Assembly (NCBI RefSeq): GCF_028769735.1
Contig: NC_088171.1
Span: 68,279,216-68,343,215 of the forward strand
DNA from: Zonotrichia leucophrys gambelii
Lineage: Eukaryota > Chordata > Aves > Passeriformes > Passerellidae
Direction: 5' to 3'
Length of the DNA stretch: 64,000 bases
A program made the position numbers and the translations under genes. Below, piece after piece: positions 51,588 through 61,100 of the stretch (positions are counted from its first letter, which is position 1; every line of letters starts with the position of its first letter). A model generated the notes under the pieces. It ran no database searches. It was not told where the DNA came from and saw nothing but the letters and a program-made list of their open reading frames with translations.

Positions 51588-53784
51588 ATGTTCTCTGTTC
51601 AAATTTCAGTGCACTTGGATGATAAAAGCAAAATACCTTGTTGTGTCTTTCAGCCATTTTTTAATAGCTATTTTCAAAAAATGGGTGAGAAAAATAATGC
51701 ATGGTGAAATGTAGTTTAAGACTTAATTTAAATGATGTTTCTTAATGAATACCACTGCATTAGGAACTAGGCTTTTCCCACAGTTCTGTGGGAGCTCTTT
51801 AAGTGTACTGTATCCAAAACTGCTTCCCTATTCTGTTTCTCTGGGGAGTTAACTTGGTACTTCTCACTGAAAGGTCCTCTTTGTTTGTGTGACTTGCTTG
51901 GCCTTTCTAATGGGATCAATTGCAAACTCTGTCCATCAAAATCAGTACTGCTGTATTCCCCCCTCCTCAGTGATGTTGCTCCAGTTCCATGCATAGCTGA
52001 TGAAGTTACTAATCTGCAAAAAAAGCCCAAAACAACTAAAAATGAAGTTAACCCTTGTAATAGGTGGCCTTCTATTTCCCAGGTTGGACTGGCTTAGCTG
52101 AGGCCAAATATCAGACTGACTGTGCTGATCTAAAGGGGACAGAGGGAGGGTTTGTGTCTGCCAGGGCAGTGACATTGCCATATCTCTTCTCCACTTTGGC
52201 TTAAACTTGTTGCAGTTTCTTTGTGTCCCTCTGGGTAAATAATCATCCATAAGGTACAGCCATCACTTCACTTGCCAGTATTCTTTTCAGCTCTCACACT
52301 GTCTGCAGATAGTGCTGCTTTTAGGACAGTGTGAAGTTTTATGAAGACAACCATGCATTCTCAGCCACTGGCATTTCTAGGTGTGCCTTCAAATGTCACA
52401 GGTTTGGATTTGGTGTGTTACATTCATTGAGCTGAAAATGCTCTCCATTAGAACAGCTGATCAGCAGACCAGTCTTCATCAGCCAGAAGGTCTCTGGAGC
52501 AGTGCTTGTAAAAAAACCCCAACAGATGCAAGTCTGAATGAACAGGTTTTGCTCAAACATTGTTGCTTACACACACTACTGTGCTTTCAGAAGGGCTTAG
52601 ATTTTCATAAACTTGAAGCAATATTGCATTTCTTATGGTAGTTCTAGCTTTTAATGCATTCTCAGTTCAGAAACTGTTGAAATGTAGAGAGTGTCGAGGT
52701 GCTGAATTGACACTGCTCACAACTGTTGTTGTAAGAAAAAGCTGTTGTTTAAAAGAAAAAAAGACACACACATACAAAAAAAAAAAAGCCTTCCTGTATG
52801 TTTATATCTTGGCTTAACACTTTTTACATAATTTTAGAGAATTTGAATGTTGGTAAAATATTTCCCTGACACTTCTCAATGGGGAAGAAAGGATATTTTA
52901 ACAGTCATTATAGTATTGGGTTTGAGCTTTGAATTGAGCTCATCCTTCTTTGAAGTGATACATTAAATCTCAGTGTAACTTTGGTAAAGAGTAGTGCCAG
53001 GCTATAGAGCTAGTCTTTGAAGTGTGTTTAGAGATACGGATTTAGCAGTGGAATTAAGATTGTGTTAAAGCCTATGTAAAGTAACTTCCTTTGGGTGTTA
53101 AAACTCATAGAGATTAAAAAATTAGAAGGTAAAAAAAGAGAAGGCAAAAACAGTGCAACTTTGTGATTATAGATAAAAATTGGTCTGTTTTCTATGTACA
53201 TTTCTTTCTCAACAATTGTTGGGTATAATTAGAGGAAGAGAGAGAAAATGGAACAATTAACACACCATATGTACAAAACAAAACAAAACAAAAAACCACC
53301 TCCAGTCTGTGGGTGTTAATACTTGAACAACATTTGGTTTTGTCCCATCTATCTTTTTTATGTAGGTAGCATTTACTCATTTATATTGCATTTTGAAAGA
53401 CTTGTACCCACTAATAGATACATGCAGTTGTTGTTGTTGTTTTTTCTTTTAAGCTAAATATATATGTATTTGTTGTTGTATCTCCTGGAAACCTGTCCTT
53501 TCTTTCAGAAAATATTACATGTTTTGCACAGTTTAACCCTACATATGTATATGGGGTGATTTGAAATCTCTCCATTATCAAGCAACAGAATTATACTATA
53601 TATTAATGATTGGGGGTTGTTTCTTTTCTAGAAGAAATAATCAGCTTCCCCTTCATGTCTTGCTAGGACAACAGCTGCAGATGAGATTGAGCTTCCATAT
53701 TTAATACATTCTATTAACTTCACACATCCAAACACACACTGGCTCACTCCCTGACGCACCCCAGTGTCACATTAGAGGTGAGCA
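51588..53784. other. Intronic stretch, nothing recognised
   Basis: LYRM4 intron 1. Short A-rich simple runs lie at about 52755-52790 and (AAAAC)n-like sequence at 53275-53300. Otherwise nothing I can identify. Confidence 0.5.
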
Positions 53785-53965
53785 GGCCCTAATTAAAAGC
53801 AGGCACCATCTGCCGGAGTGCGGTGGCAGAGTGGCACTCCACAGCCGTCCTGAGTCCTGTGATTGAAATGTTTTATTTATGAGCTCAAAGACAAAACACG
53901 CTGCTTGGCTGCTGAAAGCTGCATTAGGAGCTGGATAGCACCATCTAATGGAATGGAGTGCCACT
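53785..53965. promoter_or_regulatory. Candidate conserved noncoding element (enhancer-like)
   Basis: A compact repeat-free block with a TAATTA homeodomain core at about 53790, an E-box CATCTG at 53807-53812 and a Cdx/Hox-like TTTTATTTATGA at about 53871-53882. CACCATCT occurs twice (53804-53811 and 53939-53946). GTGGCACTCC at 53831-53840 is repeated in inverted form at 53955-53964. The block holds several CpGs in a CpG-poor intron. These traits are common in vertebrate conserved enhancers, but no alignment was possible here, so the call is inference. Confidence 0.4.
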
Positions 53966-55138
53966 GGCTATTCATCTTTCCTCTTCTTCCTCTCTCCTCA
54001 GTCTACTCCCCCAATAATTTTATTTTTCAGTCTTGTCCTTGGATTTTCTGTGATAGTGTTTCAGACAATTTTGTCTCTCGTGTTCCGCTTTTATACAAGA
54101 AGGAAAGGGTTGTTGAAATATTAAACTAATTGTGGGGGAATTTTGCAGCCTTTTGTTTCCTTCCAGTGCCACACATAGGATTTTGCTTTCTGTAGCAGAA
54201 GTGATACTGATGTGATGTGGTGGTACAGAAGAATATGAGGAAGATAGATGAGCAAGATCAGTTTACTGCATTTTTCCAGTTCCTCCCAAAGACCCATGTA
54301 ATGGAAGTATCCACTGCTCCATCTGAAACTTCTATTTTCATATGGAAATTGACCCTAACTGGGGGAAGGGAGGGCAGGATGACAGTACACTACAGACTGT
54401 GTGAAAGTTCTTTACTGTGTTGAAAAGAAAGGGCAGGATTTGGGGAAAGGTGCAGCTTTGGACCTTCCTCTCTGCAAGCAGAGATCATAACCTCTTCCAG
54501 CTTGCAGAAATCATGTTCTGTTATTGTTTCTTAGTGGGGAAATGGATGAGGAGGTGTTGGACTGAGGGGTGAAATACACTTTGTCAGGAGAGGAAAAGGG
54601 TGACAGGGAAGGAGCCCTTTTTGTGTTAATTGGTCCACCAATCTACTTTTGTTGACTACTAGATTACAACACTGCATCTAGTAGAAATGTATATTGTTAC
54701 AATGACCTTTTGGATATGCAGGTTAAGAATAGTCACACTGATTCAAAATAATCTGGGGAATGATTTTCTGATCCTTAGCCTTTTTGTAATGTTCTTGAGT
54801 TTTGCAGTATTCCATGCTGGGTATCCAGCAGTGTGGCTTCAGCACAAACAAGCAGTTAGGACTGGACTGAAACTTGAAATATTACATTTTTCTACAGTAA
54901 CATCTAATAGAACCTCTTTTTTTAAAATTATATGATCTGGTCACTACTTGAACTTGGGCAAAACAAAACCCTGAATAAAATGATATGTGTCTAAAATTGA
55001 GCTAAATAAATAAATAAATAGATATATATGGGATAAAATATGCTGATATTTTTTGTATCAGCATGTTTTAAAGAATGTTGAAATTATATAAATCATGGCA
55101 CATCTATGATTACTTGTCCTCTTATTGTTTGTGTTTAG
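53966..55138. other. Intronic stretch up to exon 2
   Basis: LYRM4 intron 1, ending at the AG acceptor before exon 2. An (AAAT)n repeat at 55004-55020, followed by a TA run, is the only repeat seen. Confidence 0.5.
55004..55030. repeat. (AAAT)n and TA simple repeat
   Basis: Four to five AAAT units followed by GATATATATG, about 110 bp upstream of the exon 2 acceptor. Confidence 0.85.
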
Positions 55139-55259
55139 AACATACGCCATCAGAAGGATAAAAGATGCCTTTAGAGAAAACAAGAACATAACAGACTCTG
55201 AAAAAATAGAAGAACTACTGAACAAAGCCAAAGCAAACCTACAGGTTATTCAACGGCAG
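55139..55259 (+). CDS. LYRM4: LYRM4 (ISD11) coding exon 2
   Basis: This is an internal exon of 121 bp. Its first base completes codon 29 (AG|A, Arg) and it then encodes residues 30-69, from TYAIRRIKDAF to VIQRQ. The acceptor is an AG at 55137-55138 after a T-rich stretch, and the donor is GT at 55260-55261, so the exon ends in phase 0 after Gln69. The segment covers the second helix, with the conserved Phe40 of the LYR family, and the third helix. Arg68 is retained; the human p.Arg68Leu change is a reported cause of LYRM4 deficiency. The remaining roughly 20 residues should come from one more exon, which I could not find up to position 64000. An ATG in the preceding intron is in frame but is not needed, because the splice from exon 1 explains the frame fully. 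Confidence 0.95.
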
Positions 55260-56447
55260 GTATGTTTCTCTAATTTTTTATGGAAGCTGTTCACTACTCA
55301 TTCAACGGTCTTATGCCACTAGAGATGGAAAAAAAATTTCCTTGCTAAAGACACCTCTTGATAAACATCAGTTTTTGTCTGAATTTGTCTTTCATCATAG
55401 GTTCAGAGGGGTGACTTCTACTGACTCAAAATAGTCTCATTTTCTTCTGTGTTTGTTTTTTCCCATCTCTAGATACAGTGTTAGAATAGTAACAGAACAA
55501 GAAAATCCTGAAGTGAATTAAGTAAATGTTGGCTAAATGTGTCCAAACAGGGTGATAAGTTCTTCTTTGGAAAATTTGAGTCCCTGGCAATATTTTTCTT
55601 CAACCTTGTCTGAGAAGCATTTATAACATCTCTGTTCCTTCCACTAGGTACCATGTTGCTAAGAAATGAAGTAGACTTGGTTGAAACTTCAGCTACTTTT
55701 AAAATTTCTCGATCATACTCACTGTCTATCTAAAGTGACCACTAAAAATTGGAAGAAGCAAGTTTCTGTGCTTGAACTCTCTGTGAGAACTCACAGTGCT
55801 TAAGCTGCTCCTCCTTGCAAAATCTGTGCTTGCTGACACCAGTCAGATCTCATTTAGTAGTTTTATTAAACAATGAATGAACATGTGCACCTGCTCCTGC
55901 ATGGTTTGCTTTAATATGGCTCTTCAAACAACCAGCAGGTCACTTAGCTGGGTTCTTATTTTAGTAGGGAGCTGGGCCCTTGGATTTGACAGTTAAGTAT
56001 GGATGCTTAGGTACAAGGGATTGGTTTTTTATTTTCATCTCCCAGGGTGTTGTTTTGTGCTACCATCTTTTTTTAACTCAAACACTGCTAATTTTTTTAT
56101 TTAAGTGTTTCTCAAAGAAGCAATTTGGATTGGATTGTTCCAATGCAATTACATTTGAATGCTGGGGTGTTTTTTCTCAGATCTGTAGGTGATAATTGGC
56201 ATTTTCAGCTCTTCTAATTCTTGCTTAAGATAAAGTCTTGCTAAATAAAAACTTTCCAAATTTTTTTTCCCAGCAAAACATACTTCTAGTGATCTGAGTC
56301 CTAATAGGTCTGGGACAGGTTTTAAAGTAAAACTCTTTCCTCTCTAAGTCCTGTGTAAATTCAGATTACCTTGTTTCTGTAGATCCTAAAAAAAAGATAT
56401 TATTTCTCTAGAACAGACTTCACAGGCTGGACTTTTGTCTAGGATAG

Positions 56448-56489
56448 GGGTCTTGCCTTTTGAAGTTTGGGTCTTGCCTTTTGAAGTTT
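56448..56489. repeat. 21-bp tandem duplication
   Basis: Two identical, adjacent 21-bp units, 56448-56468 and 56469-56489. Each begins GGGTCTTGCC and ends TTGAAGTTT. The identity suggests a recent duplication within intron 2. Confidence 0.92.
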
Positions 56490-57874
56490 TCTTTTAGCCT
56501 AAAGATTTTCCCTCAGCATCAGTCAGCATCTTTCTGTTATGCATTTATTACTGTATCAGTGGGACATACCAGAATAATTCAGAATTACCTCAGTTATTGC
56601 TAAGCCTGGAGGGTTTTGCGTGTTTGTTTCAAATATCAGCTATTTAAGGGCCTTCTCCAAGATTAAAAGCCAAATTGCTGAAGTTGGTTTTAAATCGGAT
56701 CACTGTCATTCCATGTAAGAACTTCAGGGAAAATATACTTGAAAAGCAAGGAGTATTAAAGACACTGACACAACTTTCCATTTTTAACACTGCTAAGACA
56801 GTGAAACTTATGTTGAAATATCTCTTTAATGTTGCACTTCTAAGACATTTTCCAGAGAAAGTACAATCATGCTACATTCACTTTTGGAAGGATTTATCTT
56901 ACATGTTTTCAAGAGTAATGGATAATAAATGTTATTATACAGTAACATAATAGACAATGGAACTTTTTAACAAGAAATAATCAGATAGAAGAAAATTATT
57001 TTACCAAGATAATTTTTTGGCATGCATCCCTGCATGAGTTGATTGTTTGAGTATTAAAGATTTTTTTTTTCCTAAAAAATTGCAAACTGTCGTACTTTGC
57101 AGAACTTTTGTTATGTTTCGGTGTCATCTCACTCCCATCTGTAAAGCAAGAGGTAAATGTAAAAATAGCAACACTTTCTTAAAAGCTTTTCATCAGGACT
57201 ATTAAAAATCTGAGCATCTAAGTTCATATTAATATTTATTTAGTGTCAAATTTCATCATGCTCTGTCGAAAAAGTTCATTCTTCCTCTGTTTAATTGAAG
57301 ACCTAAGTAATGAAGTCATCTGACATTATTAAGACTTTATATTTAAAACTAACCAAGCATAATATAAAGTGCTTTTATTTTTAAATGCAGAAGCACTGAA
57401 GCAAACATGACATCTAGCATACAATTTTTTGCTAAGTTTTGGGTTTGTTATGATGTGGTTCATCTTGGTATTGCTGATTTTTTCTAGTGTGTCAGTAGAA
57501 ATTAAATAATATCCCTCTTTGCTGACAATTTGTTGTTACTCTAAAATCAAATTTATATTCACTTTGCATTCTAATTTATGGTTTAGTCATCAAAGTGACC
57601 ATTGAAGTGTAAGGTTCATAAATAACTATTTAAATCAGCCTAGTGGGAAATGTGAAGTAGTGACAGATTACTGTCATTTTGTACATGTCAGTCACTGTAC
57701 AGTTTGCTAGAGTGTTTTAAAAGTAGCTTTATAATGCTGAAAAGCATGGAAGAACATTAATCTCCAGCTTAGTCCTCTCTGCTTATTATCGGGTTCGATT
57801 TTTTAATAGCCTGGCTAACAGAAGGAACAACTCATTTTCAACTCTGTTTGCAAAGATTTTTGTGGGTGTGTGTT

Positions 57875-57912
57875 TACTGTGTAAACAACAAAATTTTGTT
57901 GTTTACACAGTA
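57875..57912. repeat. Perfect 38-bp palindrome without spacer
   Basis: The left half TACTGTGTAAACAACAAAA (57875-57893) is followed immediately by its exact reverse complement (57894-57912). Forkhead-type cores occur as GTAAACA at 57881-57887 and TGTTTAC at 57900-57906. A third copy lies just outside the left end at 57871-57877. Such a palindrome can extrude a cruciform. Its role is unknown. Confidence 0.95.
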
Positions 57913-58019
57913 GTTGTTTTGTCTTTCCTGTAGAGAAGGGTGTTGTGAGAAATGCATTGTCACAAATAAGTGTGAAATAGAAAGTTTTAAGAAGTTTTGA
58001 GGTGAAGTCTGGAAGGTGT

Positions 58020-58070
58020 TATTAGCATAGCTGGGATTGTCATAACAGCCATTTCCCAGCTATGCTAATA
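58020..58070. repeat. Perfect hairpin, 17-bp arms and 17-nt loop
   Basis: The left arm TATTAGCATAGCTGGGA (58020-58036) and the right arm TCCCAGCTATGCTAATA (58054-58070) are exact reverse complements. The loop is 58037-58053. Each arm contains ATGCTAAT or its complement (with a CATAGC context), a POU/octamer-type core. It lies 107 bp from the 38-bp palindrome. Confidence 0.95.
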
Positions 58071-58146
58071 TGATTTAATTTGTGAGTTTCTACTACTATT
58101 AGTAATGTTAGTATGTTAGTGGTAGGGGAATTTCCACTGAAATGTA

Positions 58147-58163
58147 CTGCTGCTGCTGCTGCT
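58147..58163. repeat. Short (TGC)n repeat
   Basis: Five CTG/TGC units in intron 2, read directly. Confidence 0.85.
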
Positions 58164-61100
58164 GAAATTTAAGATTTATGAAAGCCACTTTGAAGATTGG
58201 CTAATATTAAGTGTTTTGAAGTTTTCTTTATGCCATCCTGTCTCTCGGGTTTTGAACTGAAAACCTAACAGTGGAGTTCAAAAGCAATAGTAGACGTGTG
58301 TGCTCTGATTAAAGCCTTGTTTTCACTTACAGGATATCTCATTCTTCTCTAGTTCTTTCTCCTCAGTTTTATATTGTGGCTGGAAACTGCCAGTCATCTT
58401 GTCCGGCTAAGAAAGACTATTCTGTTTTTCTTGGCACCTCTGAGCCTTTGTTGTCAACTTTACTGGTTTTAACATCACACAACTACAGTACTCTTCAATA
58501 AAAGGGTTTTAATATTTCACAGCTTTTGTTTGTCTCTTTAAATAATCCAAACTGATGAGATGCAGGTTTGCACAAACCTTGGTCAGGAGACAAGAGATGC
58601 ACCTTGAGTGTCGAGACAGTCAGGATTTGGGAATCTGCCTCTTTTACAGCTGACTGGTCATCTGTGGTTTTTAAGGGAACAGATAAACTTTTCTTTTGTG
58701 TCTGAGCTGTTTTTCCTTAGGCTTGACCTCTCACGATTCCCTTCATGAAGGAATATGGTGTTGATGCAGGAAACCTCAGCTAGAAAGGTTCCACTGATAA
58801 TGATAAATGATAATGAGTACTTGCAGCATTTTTCATGTTTGCAGCATGTTGTCAAGTGCATTCTAATCCTTGAAATATGCATTGCTTGTAGTAACTTCAG
58901 CTCCATTTCTCTTAATTAAATGCTGCATGACTGTGCTTTGATAAAAGCCCACGTCATACTTAGTGTAAGATTTTGGTCTCATATTGTTATGTTTTTCTAT
59001 AGTCAAAATTCTTAGTACAGTCTTGTGCTGAAACTTGTGCAAAATAAGAACAAATCTTCTGGATCTTTTATTTTTCAGCAAGCCAAATTGCCAGTGCAGC
59101 TGTGTATAGCCTATATGGGCCTTCTTGAGGTGTTTATTAGCCGTATCTTATCTTGGCAATATTTTGAATTTGAGTAACACTTGAATGGAAGTGGAAATTA
59201 AACTGAATTGGTGTACTAATACAGCACTCATATTATTATGAATTAATGACCATAAATCCATAAGGAAACTTTCTGCTAATCAAAGTAACATAAATATTAA
59301 AGCATGTTTAATAAATATTAGCAAGGCAAGCAACTTCAATTATAGTTGCTATAAAAAGTGAAAGGTAGAAGTACTACCCTAGTTTACTGCACCTGGTTTG
59401 AATTGACTGCTCGGCCTTTGAGCAGCAAATATTCCTATATTAGTAATTGTCAAGGTGTATTACTTCTGGGCTGAAAACATTTTGTAGAGTATTTGGAGGA
59501 CTGGTACCAATTTACACAATTGTGAGTTTGTGACATTGGAATTGACTGTGTGAAGGAACTTCCCAAACTTTAAGAAATGTTCTGGGTATCTGAACAAGTT
59601 GTGTTTATACTGCAGAGCACTGTAGGCTGGATGCCCTTTGCAGGAGAATATTCATTTTGCAAACTTTTGTTAGTATTAGATTTGAGCTACAGGTTGTATT
59701 TATGTCTAAATTTTATGAAAATGTAAGAAAGTTGCAAAATGCTGTGTAATGTGTTTCATTACATTGGCAGCAGTTCTAAGGCCAAGAGGAAAGAATAGCT
59801 GGAAAAGCCCTTTGAACACAAGGGGCAGCACCACACTACTGTTCAGGAATGGGTATAGTATTGGCAAGTCATGTCTTCCTGCTGGCATACAGTTCTGTTG
59901 GAGTTCTAATATGGTTCATTCTTATGAAATTTGTCATTGCAAGGAAGTTTTAAAATCACAGTTTATTTTGCTGATTTTCTTGAGAATCTCTTTGAATTTT
60001 ATCTCTTTTTTTTTTTTCCAGCTTCACAGTGGCAAACACCTATTTCTCCATAAAAATACAGATTTTTCTACCGTAAAATTGTAGCATTATGGTTCTTAGA
60101 TAAGGAGATTGCCCTTGGAAGTTTGCTGGGGCTTTCATTTGTGCCATGTATTTTTATTTATTACAGTAGGACATCATTTTCCAGCCAGGACAGAGCTGAC
60201 ATTACACACAAAGAATTTTTCTTACCCCTCTGGCCATTTAGTTGTACTTAAAGCAAGTGTAGACACGGTAAAGTTTTCAAATGTTTCACTCACAGTAGAA
60301 GAGTGGGAGTGAGTGGCACAATCAAACAATGAACAAATACCCTGGTAAAACAGTTTTTTCAAGTCACTGCACGATATCTATGAACTACCTATACACTTGT
60401 AAATCCTTGGATTGGCAGCTAGAACATAGAAAATGTTTGGCATGAGCCTCTTGCATTTCTCTTGCTCCTAGCCTGTTGCAGTACTGGTAATCAGTTTTTA
60501 ATTGTTTTACCACATCACGAGTTCTTGCTTGTTTGGTCCCTTGCCTGGAATTACCAAAATTATGCTGGAAGCTTGTGGCAAAGCCACAAACTGAATTCAA
60601 ATCAGCTGACTCGGGGTTGAAAAGCCACTGGGGGAATTTTCCTGTGTTTGTTGGTAGTTTTCATTTTAATTTTTTTAAAATTTCAAAGCTCTTTGGGGTG
60701 ATATTTTTAGATATTTTCCTTGAGGTAGTTTAAATCCTTTTGTTATGTTCATGTTGCCCTTTACTTCACAAGTGGTTTGAAAACTTCAAGTGCCTAATAA
60801 GAGTAACCTACCAGGAAGCATATGATTAAGGAAGACAAGGGAAATCCTTAAAACATATTAAAATTCAGAGCTCTTGACTTAGAAAGAGACTCAGATGCAG
60901 GTGAAGGAATGTCAAATATAGGATGGATAATACCTGTTTTTCAGTAAACAAAAGAAAGCTTCAAATTGAAATTGGGAAACAGTAAATTCAGAGTTATACT
61001 GGTTTTGTGTTTCAGTAGGAGAGTAAATATCCATGAGGTTTTGGGGGTTGAAAAGGAGGAGGAACAAAGAAAAAGGTGTCGTAGGAGTGACTTTGAAAAA

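Larger units (their letters stand above)
34280..55138 (+). other. LYRM4: LYRM4 intron 1
   Basis: The intron is 20,859 bp, bounded by GT at the left and AG at the right, and it joins two exons whose frames and protein match LYRM4. It holds CR1 copies in both orientations, one LTR in the opposite orientation to the gene, a tRNA-like sequence, simple repeats and two blocks rich in transcription factor motifs. No other coding exon was recognised in it on either strand. Confidence 0.9.
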
